DNA from: Hymenoscyphus infarciens
Taxonomy: Eukaryota; Ascomycota; Leotiomycetes; Helotiales; Helotiaceae
Assembly: GCA_001414345.1 (NCBI GenBank)
Contig: LLCB01000063.1
Span: 1-64,000, forward strand
Direction of reading: 5' to 3'
DNA: 64,000 bases
In this document: positions 42,993-54,743 of the stretch, in pieces
Layout: the number at the start of each line of letters is the position of its first letter
Numbering within the stretch: position 1 is the first letter of the stretch
Program-made: the position numbers and the translations under genes
Notes under the pieces: model-generated
Seen by the model: only the letters and a program-made list of their open reading frames with translations
Database searches by the model: none
Told to the model about the DNA's origin: nothing

Positions 42993-45783
42993 GGTTGATC
43001 AATTTCCTCCGGGTATGACGAGAATAACTCTTTTGAGTTGAATGCCGACGGCCTTACTGCTTATGGGGAGTGGAGGCTGTTGTCCTGCTTTGTCGCGGAA
43101 ACCTGGTCAGTGGTCGCGAAGAGCTGGATTAAGGTTGGCGTGGTGGGAAGAAGCGAGGTGAAATGGGAAAGTGCGCCTGGGAAGGGCAGGCGACGCGATG
43201 GATGGATGGTCTGGATGGAGAAACGGGCGGCGTGGGTTTAGTTGGACTGTGTACACAGTCTGTGTGTTCGCGACCGGCAGGGCAGGGCAGGGCAGGCCGT
43301 AAAGGGGAACCGTTTGGTGGGAGGAGCACCTGAAGCACAGGTGGTGGTGGTGGTAGGTGAGTCGAAGGTGATAGGCGGATATTATTTTTTGGGGGGGGGG
43401 GTGTGTATATCGAATTGTCGGATCTTTTCGCGCGAACCTGAATAGCTGGATTGGGAATTAATGATTGATCAGGAAAGGTGTGAGGTGAGTGGCAGTGGCA
43501 GTGGCAGTGGCAGCGGGATGATGGAAAAGAGAATGGAGAAAGGTGACACCAGAAGAGCGGTGGGGGTAGGGTAGAGCAGAGCAGAGCAGTGCGGTGGGGT
43601 GCAGGTGGTCGGAGTTGGGAAGGTGGTGCAAGCAAGAAAATAGCAGAGGCTGGGTTAGAGGTTTGGGGTTTGGGGGAAGATTGATGGGGGCGATAGCGAC
43701 GGCGATGGGGGGTGAAAGCAAAGAAGCTTGGGCGGGGGGGAAAGAGCGGGCGAACAGTGCACGCTGGTGGTGCAGCTGGCACATCGCTCGCAGGGAAGGA
43801 ACGACTCTGCAGGGTGTGCCGAGGCGTGGTCGTGGATCGGGACCCCCAGGGCTCTCGGGGAATCGGGGTTTGGTTTGTCAGTGGTTCTAGAGAGCGAAGG
43901 AAGCCTGGAGGATGCTCGAAGGCGGTGTCAAGAAGACGCCGAAATCGTGCTTGCCACGCTATTTCCACTCTGCAGAACTGCTCACTGCTCACTGCCGCCC
44001 TCCCTCGGCCACCACCTCAGCCTGCTGGGAGACAAAAGACGGCGTGCAGAAACGCCCCAGACCGTTGTCGGGCCTGAGACTTCGAGGGGTTCTAGCGGTG
44101 GTTCTTAGGGTTGCCAGGCATGCTGGCATGCAATGTGCCCTGGTAGGGCATGCTCATCCGTCTTCCGCGTCGCCGTCTTTCTGCTGTGTCTGCAGGTCGA
44201 ATCGAAGCAGCTCCGTCCTGACGAATGTTTGGCTGAGCAGTCCTCGGCCTGGCTGTTTTCAGTCACAAACGCCTCCTGGCTGCAGGAATGCGTGCAACCC
44301 AACGGCGAGAGTCGGCCGAGTCGGCCGAGTCGGCACATGACACCCCAGGCCGAGACGGGAGACCTTGAAGGTGCAGCAGCAGCAGCAGCAGCAGAACAGA
44401 CATCAGACGAAGGAACCCGAGGATATACGACTTCAATGGCAATTGACGCAAATCAGCTTTGCATCAGTCGCCATTAGAAATCGAATAATCTCGAACAAGT
44501 CGCGCTGCTTCGTGAACAGAAGTATCCTGAACACGAGAACAGACAGTCGCATTCTCTCAGAGTGGCCCTCCATTGTCCTCTCCTCTCATGTGCCGTGGGC
44601 CGGCACGCAGGGCAGCCATTTGATACCAAGTCCATCTGGACACAACTTGGCCTAGAAGGGCTTGGTTCGAGAATGGTTCCATGTGCCATCAGCAGTGTCA
44701 ATGTTCATGACATTGCTTGTGCGTGCATGGCCTGCAGGTGAAATAGATTGCCTGTCGCAATGCGAGAGGAGGGGAGGAAATGATGGGAATGATTTGGAAG
44801 GTGGTGGTGATATGATCAGTTGGGGATGGAGTTGTGAGGAATAGAATCAAGTACAAATACAAAAGCCACGTACCTCCTCCACTCCACTAATTCCGTCCCA
44901 GAACAGAATAATCTCAGCTGGTCTGTGTGCCGTGGTGAACTTGACTTGATCGTTTGTGTCGTCACTTTTCTTCACTCTTTCCGTTGGTGCTTTTCTCTCT
45001 TCTCCCTTCGGGTTTACCTGTCTGGTCTGGCAGCAGGGATGGTGTGGCCGAACTTGCGTGGTTTCGGTGTCGGGTGTTGGGAATCAATGCAAAGTCTCTT
45101 TGTGGACAAGTTCGAGGAGAGGGCTCACTTCTTATGGTTCTTCTGGTCTAGCGTCATTCGCTTAGTGGGTGCGGATTATCGTTGATCCGAGGCTTTGGTG
45201 CCACCGGCTTAGTCATGCAGGTGAGTCCAAGCGCTCTGATTCGCAGCCGCGCCTCCCGCCTGCAGGTGAATCGAACATGCGGAGGTACTTGGTGCTAGGC
45301 TAGAAATAGGCAGCTAGCGCTAGCTACCAAATAGGTATCCGAGGTTGCGAAAGCCGATCCTCCGTACACTTTTTCTGCATATCCCATTGTCTAGCCCTTT
45401 GTTTCTTGGACTTTTTACCCCATACTCCGTACTTACAACTATCAATTAATCTTATAGGGAGTATAGGGAGAAGAGATAAGGATCGAGGGGAATCTTAAAG
45501 GCAGCAAAAGACAAGCAAGTGGAAGCGCTCGGGCTGGCAAAATGCCCCCCGTTGAAGCCATAGTCAGCACCCAGCCGAGTCCCGACACCGGTGAAGAACT
45601 GGAGTCTCTTCGAGTTGTGACTCTAATTCAGCATCAGTTGCTTCTTCTGCTTTACTGTAGGCGAATCATCTACCAGACTACCGGTACCTGATTATCGAAG
45701 TCATTTCTGCCTCTCAAGGTTTCCAAAGTCTTCAAGAACCAGATCTGTCAAGTGCTTCTACTTGTTAGAGTGTGGGGAAATAC

Positions 45784-45931
45784 GTACTCTCCGCCCCCCC
45801 CTCTAATTAGAGGTTACTTATTTCTGACAGCTAGGAACCTTAAAATCGTGCGGGTGTTACACCTAAAAAGAAGGTTCAGGCTTACTATAACCTCTAATTA
45901 GCACCTAATTAGTAAGGGGGGGGGGAGAGTA
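45784..45931. mobile_element. Small inverted-repeat element with C/G-tract ends, about 148 bp
   Basis: The left end GTACTCTCCGCCCCCCCTCT, followed by AATTAGAGGTTACT, pairs with the right end read in reverse (ATACTCTCCCCCCCCCCTTA then AATTAGAGGTTATAGTAA). The right arm carries a short extra block (ACTAATTAGGTG). The layout suggests a tiny MITE. Confidence 0.55.
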
Positions 45932-46089
45932 TATACACTAATCAGGTATTAGCTTCCCTTATCAAACGCTTGTAATTTCCTAATCTAAGAACGCCGTCAA
46001 CAATTCTGAAGCGACTTGCTACAACTCATTTCTACGATACGGAACACCATGTACCACCTGGTTGGTGACCAGGGGGTAGAGGAGTACGT

Positions 46090-46183
46090 ACTTAGTCCCA
46101 GGCGTAACAGTCCATAACGGGGCCTCCTAAATAAACCCTGCTTTGCTGGGTCCCGCTATGGACTGATTCGCCTGGGACGAAGT
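46090..46183. mobile_element. Inverted-repeat element, 94 bp, arms about 35 bp
   Basis: ACTTAGTCCCAGGCGTAACA at the left and the reverse complement of TCGCCTGGGACGAAGT at the right pair over about 35 bp with a few mismatches (AGTCCATAACGGGG against CCCGCTATGGACT). Spacer about 23 bp. It could fold as a single long hairpin. Confidence 0.6.
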
Positions 46184-46937
46184 AATTAGTTAAGGAGAAA
46201 GTCCTCACTCCTACTTCCTTATTGTTCAACGAAGACTCGGAAAATCAACTCGATTATTCTACAAGGTTTGGATAACTGGGTCAAGTTGCTTTCATTATTG
46301 TACGGGCAAGTAAGTACCTTCGCTTGAGAGTTTGCGTCAAGTGATCCATCTATTCTCCTAAGCGCTAACACGTGGAGATCAATCGGTCAACGCCACAGGA
46401 CTTAATTGCACTTTTAGGACATAGCAACAAATCATTCTCAAGAGAAAACCTCATCTAGATTTATCTTCAGATAAAATCAGACAAATGACGAATCATACCA
46501 CCTGGCCCGTGCCATGGCGGCAGGCAGGTGGACCAAAACGACACGACTGCCACAGACTTCCAGACGTGAGGCAAAATCCAAAACACCTCTTGTCTGGGCT
46601 CACGACCACCCTTACCCGCCCACCCCATCGTGCCATTTTCTGCCCAGGCACGGACAATGCAAGTGTTTCCTCGCTCTCTTCTCTCTCCTTTGCTCTGCAT
46701 CTCTCAGTTACCCTACAGTCTTTAGCTTCAATTTTTTGTTTCCTTGTTATCTTCCCGCTCATCTATCTTTTAATTTTTCTCCCCTTCTCACTCTGTCCCC
46801 GCGATTGAAGCGGCTTCGACCTCTGTTGGATTATTTTTAGGCGCCGGTCGTCAGTAGACAAGTTGTCAAGGCATAACGGAGGAAACCCAACATCTATATT
46901 TCCATACACGAGAGACGGACGATACAGCGAATTCGAG

Positions 46938-47756
46938 ATGGCGCGCGATAACATTCTCCTGACCTATGTCGGTCTGGACATTCTGTTCGTCTCCACCGGA
47001 GCACTCTTAATCATCTTCGCCCTCAACAACCAAGCCGAAACTGCGAAGGAGTTCACGAAGGACACAGTGGTACGGGATCTGTTATTAGGAATGTGTCCGT
47101 TGAATGGTACGAAGAATCCCTCTCCCAGAAACCCCCTCCTCCCAAATATTCTCTTGCAAGTATCTATGCTGATGGGAAAATACAGCTGCCATTGGAAATG
47201 CCGTCCTCGTCTTTTTGACCTTCTTGGTCTCCATTCCCGGCATCGTTATGCCCAGCACCCGAGGATGGTTGAAATTCCACGGCTACCTGACTGTCATATG
47301 CGCATTCTTCACCTTGATCATCGGTCTCGACATCTGGTTCGAGACGTTGCGAACACGCAGGAACCTCTCTAATATCTGGATCACCCAACCACCCGCCACA
47401 CAATCTCTCCTCCAACAAACTGTTTGTCCCCCTCTTCCCCTTCCCCTCCGATCGACCATACTAACTCATCTTCCCAAAAACAGCTCCAATGTTGCGGCTA
47501 CTCCAACAGCACATCCCCCCCCTTCGTCCAAGATACCTTCTGCACGTCCGCCCCCCAAGCCGCCTCGCAACTCGGTTGCGTAACCCCCTTCTCGAAGGAG
47601 GCCAACAATTTCCTCGACTTGGTCTTCACGGGTGCCTTTGGGATTGTGGGACTGGATGCCATGCTTGTTATTACGACGGCTATGTTGCTCAAGGACCGCA
47701 AGGAGAAGGAACGGTATCGCTTTATTGATGAGAAGAGTGGGGCTGGTGCTTTTTAG
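46938..47756 (+). CDS. PLS1: Fungal tetraspanin Pls1
   Basis: Exons 46938-47106, 47186-47421 and 47484-47756 (introns 79 and 62 nt) encode 225 residues, the usual length of ascomycete Pls1. Four TM segments: YVGLDILFVSTGALLIIFAL, AVLVFLTFLVSIPGIV, YLTVICAFFTLIIGL and AFGIVGLDAMLVITTAM. The large extracellular loop begins right after intron 2 with the tetraspanin CCG motif (LQCCGYSNSTSPPF) and has two more Cys (DTFC and LGCVTPF). The C-tail, KDRKEKERYRFIDEKSG, fits. Pls1 is needed for penetration-peg formation by appressoria in Magnaporthe, Colletotrichum and Botrytis and acts with NADPH-oxidase signalling. ATG 46938 is the first ATG of the frame; the upstream extension uses TTG. A cytidine-rich leader precedes it. 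Confidence 0.93.
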
Positions 47757-49427
47757 GGGATGATGGGGTTGTGGCGGTTGGGGGAAATGGAGAGGTGAGG
47801 GGATGTGGTGGGTATGTTTTGAAGGCTTGGAGGGGGGAAGATGGGGGGATTTGACGCGGTAAGAGTTCTTTTTTGATTCTTTGCCCTGTATTTTTTCTTG
47901 TGGTCGAGGAGAGGAGAGGGAATGTTTTTTGTATATGGATATTGATTGATGTCTTTTAGCTAGGGTTCAATTAGTTCTTTTTTTTATTTATAGAATATTA
48001 GCTGGATCTGAAAAGAGATGTTTTCCCATGGGTTTGGTGAGAGTACCCATCGGTCACCATCAGTCCATTCGCTGTGCGTGAGTATCATTTTGATCATATA
48101 CCTATCCTACTAAAGAAGAGTTCAGGATATCGAGGGACATCATCCGAGAGGTTTGGGAAGAATCGCAATGGTTTTGAATTCTTTCCTATATACTCTTGGG
48201 TCAGACTGCTGGTCCTTCGAGAAATACTGGAAGAATAGTAAAGAGTTGGCATCCGCCGAGGAAGGACCGGGGCACTTCAAGACAGTACCGAAAGAGATCA
48301 TGAAAGAGAGATTCTTACTTTCCCTCTGTCTTTTTCTCGAACAATCCTGGTTATTTGAGCACTAGACAACTCAGAAGTCGAGGGAGAGGGGGGGGGGAAG
48401 AAAATAGCTTAGAAGAGGCGGAAAAGATCGCAGGGTTGCTGGCTGCTTCTTGGCCGCTGCCGAGAAATGACCAAAATTCCTTCCTCATACTTACCTCGTC
48501 TGATGTCGGGATTGAGAAAGGCAAGGTGAGGTTTCCTTTCAACCACCGGTGCACCCCCTGACACCTGGGCAGTCTATCTATTGTCCAGGACCGGGTTCGA
48601 GGAAGGAGCTAGGTCCCTCTTCAATCCAATCCAATCCAATCCAATCCACTCCCTCTCTCCTGGAAAGAGATTGAATGGTCAGTAGGCTGCACGCATCTGC
48701 ACTTTCCTTCTTCTTCTTCTCTTTACGCGCACAAGATTCTGCGATGCGTTCCGGGTGTGCTGCTGGTTCAGGTTGTTCCGTTGGGGCTTTGTTGGTGATG
48801 TGTTTACAGCATTGGACGACGAGGTCTTATAATCTTATCTTATTTTTCAATGCGGAAGGGTTGGGAACTCGAGCGTTCTCGGGTCTTTGGAAATACTTTG
48901 GGGAAAATTCAAATTCAGTTGTGCTGAAAGTTTTTTGTCCTACCTAGGTACGTTTCTACAAAGCTTGGTAGGGCAGGAAGTATGCAGGGCAATGTTCTCG
49001 GGAACTTGCTTCTGTTTGAGGCCCACACTTGTCTTGACAAACTAGTTCCTTATAGCTACGCGATATTCTAAGCGGTGGTACGGGGTTGAGTGAAGAGTTC
49101 GCAGAATCAGAATCAAGAAGATCACATATTCATAGGCACAGCAAAGATTTCAGTAAGCTAGATTTCTCATTGCCATCGCTACCTAACTGCGCTTCACCAT
49201 TAACACCCCCAGAAGCATACAGTTCATCTCAGCTAATCTTTTCCCTCCTATCAGCACCATACCCAGAGCAAGATGTTATGCATGACCAATGTCTTGCTTC
49301 CCAGTATTCCTCCAGTATATTATAGGCAGAAAAGACATCTCCCCCCCCCTAGAAGAGAGGCAAAAAGCAGATCTTGCTAATCAGATTCGAAGTCTTAGAA
49401 AGCAAAGACCATCAACCGATGATGAAT
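47757..49427. other. Intergenic, convergent gene ends
   Basis: No gene supported. The tetraspanin gene (+) and the ZIP gene (-) converge here, so only 3' regions are expected. An AATCC/CCAAT microsatellite lies at 48622-48648. Frames of 60-90 codons are motif-free. Confidence 0.5.
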
Positions 49428-50729
49428 CTAAGCCCATTTTCCGAGTAGTGCCATAACACCAACCCCAAGGAAAACAGTGGTAACCATAAAGGTCAATCTC
49501 TTGGAGTTTCTGGTCAAGTCTGGGTTGAAGAGGAAGTCGCGTGCGAGCAACTCGACAAGGCCCGTGTAGATCAGAATGCCTGCCGAGATGGCGTCCAAGA
49601 CTCCCGAGATAACATTGGCAGTGAAAGAGCCCGCGTTGTAGGTTGTGCGGAGACCGAGACCGATGGCGATGGCGAGTGGCGTGGTGAGACCGTAACAGCC
49701 GCAGAGGAACCATGGAAGCCAGGAGAGACGCTTGGGGAAGGGGATCGCGGACATACGGGCGCCGATACCGAGACCTTCGAAGGCTTGGTGGAAGACGATG
49801 ACAGGGTAGAGGGTGTTGAACTCGTCGCCGGTGGTTCCGAGGTTCTTTGGGGGGGGAGGGAATTAGTTTGAGTTTGACGAGGAGGAGGAGGAGGAGGAGG
49901 AGGAGGAGGGGCAGAGAGGAAGCGAGAAAGAGACTTACAAGTCCGATGATGACACTGTGGAAGATGACACCAAACTCGAGGATAAGAAAGGCGGCAATTT
50001 GCTGACGGAAAGTGCGCTCTTCCCAGTCGGCGACGGAAGGAGTGAGGGTGTTCTTCTCGCTATCGGTATCCTTGTTTTGGAGGTCCTTGCCCTGTTGAGC
50101 AGCGGAGATGGCAGCGTGCATTTGGTCATCTTGGTCACCAGAATGAAGTTGATTGTGGGAAGGGCCAGATGCAGGGGCTGAGGTGATGATTCGCTCGACG
50201 TTGGGATGTTCATGGCTATGGGCATAACCATATTTCGTGTCGACGTAACGCTCAGCTCCAAAGTCAAAGAGGAAGATGACCATGAGGGAGGTGAGGATGA
50301 TTGCAGGACACCACGAGTAGTCAGCCCAGTGGCCGGTCATACCAACACACGAAGCCGGTCCGATCTCTTCGTAGGCCGGGTCGAGAAGGCTGTTGGGGTT
50401 AGCATTGAAGGGTCGGGAAGGGGAGGGGAGGGGAGGGGAGGGATGAGTCGGAGGACATACTGGATGAAGGCGGTCGCGATGATGACTCCAGCGCCAAAGT
50501 AACGAGCGAAGAGATACACGTAGATATTGATCTTGAACCACTTGACGCGTGTGGCAACGACTGGGAAGAGCGTGAAGAAGAGGGAGGAGAAGAGGACGAC
50601 GAAGATGGAGGAGACGCGAGCCCCGAGTCGTCCATCGTACTCATTCTCACCTGCGTTCAAGAAACAGATAATGTCTCGTGGGTCCGCGGTGGTGAGGTTG
50701 ACCGCAGTCGGATCAAAGTCTAAAGACAT
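49428..50729 (-). CDS. ZIP-family zinc/iron transporter
   Basis: Exons 50729-50461, 50389-49939 and 49844-49428 (introns 71 and 94 nt) encode about 378 residues. It is a plasma-membrane divalent-metal importer of the Zrt/Irt type with eight predicted TM segments. Motifs: YLFARYFGAGVIIATAFIH then LLDPAYEEIG (joined over intron 1), a variable loop with a short His run (YGYAHSHEHPN), TM4 EFGVIFHSVIIGL and TM5 VFHQAFEGLGIGARM, which hold the metal-binding His/Glu residues, and LIYTGLVELLARDFL. ATG 50729 directly opens MSLDFDPTAVNL; the longer upstream frame is leader sequence. The second intron contains a (CCT)n microsatellite. Confidence 0.93.
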
Positions 50730-51527
50730 CTTGAACGTAGATGGGATCTGTGATGTGATCGGTCGTAGATCGGTCGCTTGATTGGAGTTGAGGATTGAAG
50801 ATTGAGTTGAAGAGACAGGTAGGTTTGCGTGGCGTGGCGTGGCGTGGCTGGCGCAGAAGAGGTTGTCAGAAGGTGTCGGATGGTGGTTGAAAGGTAACGA
50901 CGGGAAGAGGATGTGAAAGGGAGAAAGGGACGAGGATGTGAAAGGGACGACGAGGAAAAGTCCAAAGCTGGTCAGTGAGCCAGCCGCCTTTTTGGGTTTT
51001 TTCACATTCACATTCACACAGCTGACGACAGTTCTAGCTACCCATCAAGGTATACACCGCGAAAGCTTTTCGCTTTTCTCTTTTCTCTTTCGGCGAGGCG
51101 CGACAATTGTACGCGATGTGAGTGGGTAGAGGAAGTGGGGACTTTGAGGGGGGAGGTAGGTGGAACCGATTCTGGGTACCTGGATGGGTAGTGGGTAGTG
51201 GGTAGTGGGTAGGGAAAAGCATTCACCATTCACCATTCACCATACACATGGAGAAGCATGAAAAGTCGTGTTTGCTGATGTGGTGTGCTTCTTTCTGCTT
51301 TCATCGTGCTGCTCGGCGAATCATTTGATATTGATTTGATCTGTTGTTGCGCTACATCAGAAGCCCCCCTTTCAATCCTCGTCCACCTGGTTATCTACGC
51401 GATCCGATACCGATACCCGATCATCTGGTGCTGGACAGGTGCCACAGAAACTGTCAACTCCCGAATCCATGGCTCCGGGTACTAAAACAATGAACCATCC
51501 ATTGCCACGGCCACGGCCACGGCCGCT
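50730..51527. other. Intergenic, promoter of the ZIP gene
   Basis: Contains simple repeats (GGCGTGGCGT near 50830; GTAGTGGGTAGTGGGTAGTG near 51189; ACCATTCACC near 51225; CACGGCCACGGCC near 51508). No gene is supported. Confidence 0.5.
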
Positions 51528-53083
51528 TTATTCCTCCGTCTTAAGTGCCCCGAGAAGGGCTGCTGCCCAAAGTAGTCCCGCGCTACAGAATTTGAATATA
51601 TATTCTCGGTGCTGCTGACCTAAATGAGCACTTGTAAATTTTACTTTTCTATTTACAGATTGAAGGTATCGCCTACCTTCTTTGGTCAACACCAGACCCA
51701 TAACAACAAACAAGTTCAGCGGGATCCTCAATAGACTGTATACCTTGGCTCGAACACGATCTTCGATAATCCGCTCTTTGAGGTGCGCAACAGTTGGGAA
51801 GTAGATGCCGCAGCATATCTCGAACACGCAGAAACACCAGAATGTTACAGCTTCGTTGTGGAATAGAACCGGAACGATGAAGCAGGCGCTTGCAACAGTC
51901 AGAGTAACCACGAGCAGCTTTGAAGACCTTACCACCCAACGGCTCCTCGAAAGGGAGGTGTAGTGGGTAAAGAACTGAGAACCCAACACCATGGCACACA
52001 TCAATGCTGCAAAGATGACTCCAAATGGCATGTGGTCACCTCTGCCATCTTCCTCATGCGCAAATTCCAGGGCTGGGAATTTCAAAAAGACCCACAGGTA
52101 CATGGACCCTTCGAAGAAAGTCATTGCAAGGCAAAGAGCCCAGAGTCGTTTGTCTGCCGACTCCGTCAGCGAGATACCTGTAAGATATTTCTTCATTACT
52201 TGCCTTCTACTAGGTGGATCAAGGTCTTGCTCTCAAGGGTGTTTCCCTCGAGCTTCTCACTTTCCCCACTCTCTCCATAGTTTTCAGTCTTGGAATTGTT
52301 AGCAGTTACTTTACGCAGAGTGGTGTGAACCCACCCATCGATTTGATATCAAAACGAAACCAGCGATTAGAAAGCTAATTGCGCACATGAATGGTGCAGT
52401 TCTAGTCCGGGTAAAGTCTGCAACTCCTTGGGCCATCACCCCTGCTAATATTGCAAGTATGCCATTCATCATTGTCATAACACCGAACACATCTTTCAAG
52501 GATCCCACCTCCTCCAATTGTTGCTTGTGGAACTCGGAAACCATCCAGCTCTCGAAGACTGTAACCATCATCGTGGTTGCAACACCCCCAAGCATACGAC
52601 CAGCAAAGAGTACGCGAAGCGAATCGGACAATACAGTCAAACAGGAGAGCGAGTAAATCACACAAAAGAGGAGAGATGCCCATCGTCGACCATATCGGTC
52701 TGCTAGTGATCCAACAAAAACCCCAGAAATAGCTGCAGCTAGAAATCCCACGGTGAAGAGGTGAACAACAGTTTCTTCTGGGAGTCCTTTCTCGTCCTTA
52801 TAGAGTGTGTACACGTAAGGGCCCTACATCATCAGCATTGTCTTCCGCTCTGAGACAGCCCTCAACGCACCTGAACCCAATCTGACCCAAGCACAAGAAT
52901 ATACACGGGAAAGAAAGTCTTCTTGAATTTCCACATCTCCCCAGACTCAGTTGCTGATCTCCCGAGCTCGGTATCATACCGACTCCTACTCCTTCCAGAA
53001 TTCCCACTGTGTTTTTGCTGGAGGTAGCCCACCCCCATCACAATCGTCACAAAGACGTAAAGATTATATTCGTAGAAGGACAT
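51528..53083 (-). CDS. MFSD5-type (MFS_5) transporter, molybdate-transporter family
   Basis: Five exons: 53083-52871, 52823-52335, 52288-52261, 52177-51677, 51619-51528, giving about 440 residues. The family (PF05631; plant/algal MOT2, animal MFSD5) transports molybdate or related anions; here the substrate is unproven. Evidence: N-terminal TM MSFYEYNLYVFVTIVMGVGY, LGSDWVQ-GPYVYTLYKDEKG across intron 1, the MFS loop GSLADRYGRR, GRMLGGVATTMMVTVFESWM, then W-TENYGESGES followed by SADKRLWALCLAMTFFEGSM and MYLWVF, the family's second-half start. The 28-nt third exon and 83-nt third intron (GTGAGA...TTACAG) are inferred because only this splicing joins ENYG to the second-half frame. About 12 TM segments. 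It is divergent from the nucleotide-sugar transporter with 445 bp between starts. Confidence 0.85.
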
Positions 53084-53528
53084 GATTGCGGCAAGCCAAT
53101 CTCCCGTGGAGTGAGTGTCTGGGTTTTGACGCTGGCTTTCAAGGGGAGTCTGGGCATGTCAACTTTGAGGCAAGGGATGAGGTTGAGAAAGGTGACCATT
53201 CCTCAGTTCTGATGCCGAGACCACACCCCTGCGCGAGTAGGGGTATCTTCCCTTTTGATATAACCACTCTCGAATTCACTGGCGCAAGGGTAAAGCAGGG
53301 CTTAATATTCCACCCGTTCAATATTCATCTGAGACCTCGCGAACGGAAAACAAACAAATCATAGCACGTTCTCTCAGGGCTGGGACGCCACCAGTATTCG
53401 CCAAAAAAGAAGTGAGACATAGCATGAACCCGACAAACGCATTTCTTTTGCTTCATGTTCAACAAACCCCTAATTCTCCCTCATCCATCGCAGGATTTCA
53501 TTGCGAAACTGGAAGGGGAGAATGAAAA
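53084..53528. promoter_or_regulatory. Bidirectional promoter region (445 bp)
   Basis: Lies between two divergently transcribed transporter genes. An out-of-frame ATG at 53522 sits seven bases before the downstream start (AATGAAAAATGGC) and could lower its translation by leaky scanning. No TATA box could be assigned. Confidence 0.45.
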
Positions 53529-54743
53529 ATGGCACTCTCAACATCCTCACTGCTCCTCATTCTATATGTATCCTGTGAAACGATACGCGCGAACTATGCA
53601 TACTACGCATTCCACAGTTTCCCCCAAATCTCGGCATCTCTCATTACACTTCTCTCCGAAAGCCTCAAACTTCTCATCGCCCTATTCTCTATCCTCAAAG
53701 CGAACGATGGATTTTCGGTTTCTGGACTGACGAAATGTATTCGCCAACTTCAACAAGGGGACTCCCTCGATTTCAAGAAGATCCTCAAATATGCAGTACC
53801 AGCGGGTTTATATCTCACCAATAACCTGATATATTATACGGTTCTCCCATTGACCTCGCCGAGTTTGCTGCAGGTTTGTGTTTTGATGAAGTTACCTACG
53901 ACGGGGATGCTGCATCATTATATGATTAAAGAGCAGCGGAATCAGTATGCCTGGGTTAGTTTGGGGTGTTTGTGTGTTGGACTAGTGATTTTTAATGTTC
54001 CTTCTTCGAAGCATGTCAGTCAAGGGGATGGAGGTACAACGACGGCCCCCTCTTGGGTTTTGGCTCCCGTGGCGGGGTTTGCTATTGCGTGTCTTTCGGC
54101 CATGGCGAGTATTGCTACGGAAACATCGACGAAGACCGGGGAGTTTTGGGAGAGTCAGTCATATCTTTATGTTTGGGGGATTTTATTCTCCGTCATTGCT
54201 CTTCCCCTCGCTCCCTCTGGGAAATCGTTAGCCGTTGAAACAACACCCTTCGAACTCGCGACGACCATTCTCGGACTCGTGTGCATTACCGCCGGAACCG
54301 GAATCGTTGTGGCGATTGTACTGAGAACAAGAGACAATATTCTGAAGTTGGTTGGGACGGCGAGTAGTCTTATTACGATTGCTGCTAGTCAGTTCATCCT
54401 GCTACCGCAGTTGAGAGATGAGACCTTCACCGCTTGGAGGGTTTGCGGGGGCGGGATTGTGACGCTTGCTACGTGGTGTTATAATCATTATAGCCAGGTG
54501 GTCAAGAGAGAGATGGGGCCGGTGAAAGATTTTGATCTTGAGAATGAGGCGTTGTTGGATCCGGAGGTGTTGGAGAAGGAGGGGTGCGAACTGAAGAGGG
54601 ACGAGGACGGGGATGAGAATACGGTTGGAGGCGGAGATGGCGGGGAGGAAAATATTCCGCTGTTGAGACCTACGATGGAGAAGATTTTATGTTGTGCTTT
54701 GGTGGTTGCATTTGCTACTATGGAGGTTGCTTTGAGGACTTGA
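53529..54743 (+). CDS. Nucleotide-sugar transporter (SLC35A-like, UDP-galactose translocator type)
   Basis: Single exon, 404 residues. Ten or so hydrophobic helices fit an SLC35-family antiporter that brings UDP-sugars or CMP-sialic-acid-like donors into the Golgi in exchange for the nucleoside monophosphate. Motifs: an N-terminal helix (LLLILYVSCETIRANYAYYA), SASLITLLSESLKLLIAL (the SE-x-x-K-L motif), AVPAGLYLTNNLIYYTVLPL, SLLQVCVLMKLPTTGML, ATETSTKTGEFWESQSYL and the late SSLITIAASQFILLP. The C-tail is long and acidic (from about residue 330), followed by one more hydrophobic end segment. The specific sugar cannot be told. It begins a run of glycan-related genes reaching 61.5 kb. Confidence 0.85.
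   Translation: MALSTSSLLLILYVSCETIRANYAYYAFHSFPQISASLITLLSESLKLLIALFSILKANDGFSVSGLTKCIRQLQQGDSLDFKKILKYAVPAGLYLTNNLIYYTVLPLTSPSLLQVCVLMKLPTTGMLHHYMIKEQRNQYAWVSLGCLCVGLVIFNVPSSKHVSQGDGGTTTAPSWVLAPVAGFAIACLSAMASIATETSTKTGEFWESQSYLYVWGILFSVIALPLAPSGKSLAVETTPFELATTILGLVCITAGTGIVVAIVLRTRDNILKLVGTASSLITIAASQFILLPQLRDETFTAWRVCGGGIVTLATWCYNHYSQVVKREMGPVKDFDLENEALLDPEVLEKEGCELKRDEDGDENTVGGGDGGEENIPLLRPTMEKILCCALVVAFATMEVALRT

Larger units (their letters stand above)
42993..46937. other. Gene-free region of about 3.9 kb
   Basis: GC-normal sequence with long but contradictory low-complexity frames (for example Pro/Ser-rich on the minus strand at 43129-43992) that I reject. It includes a (GTGGCA)n run at about 43488-43515, a (GCA)n run near 44375, and two small inverted-repeat elements (45784-45931 and 46090-46183). 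It should contain the mcm1 promoter on the left and the tetraspanin promoter on the right. Confidence 0.55.

Noticed and set aside
43129..43992. 287-codon open frame on the minus strand upstream of mcm1
   Set aside because: Composition is Pro/Ser/Arg/His-rich, the complement of G-rich simple sequence; no motif is visible and frames on the other strand overlap it. It more likely reflects the mcm1 promoter/leader.
46863..46937. Longer N-terminus for the tetraspanin
   Set aside because: The upstream frame opens with TTG and would place 25 polar residues before TM1, unlike Pls1; the ATG at 46938 gives the canonical length.
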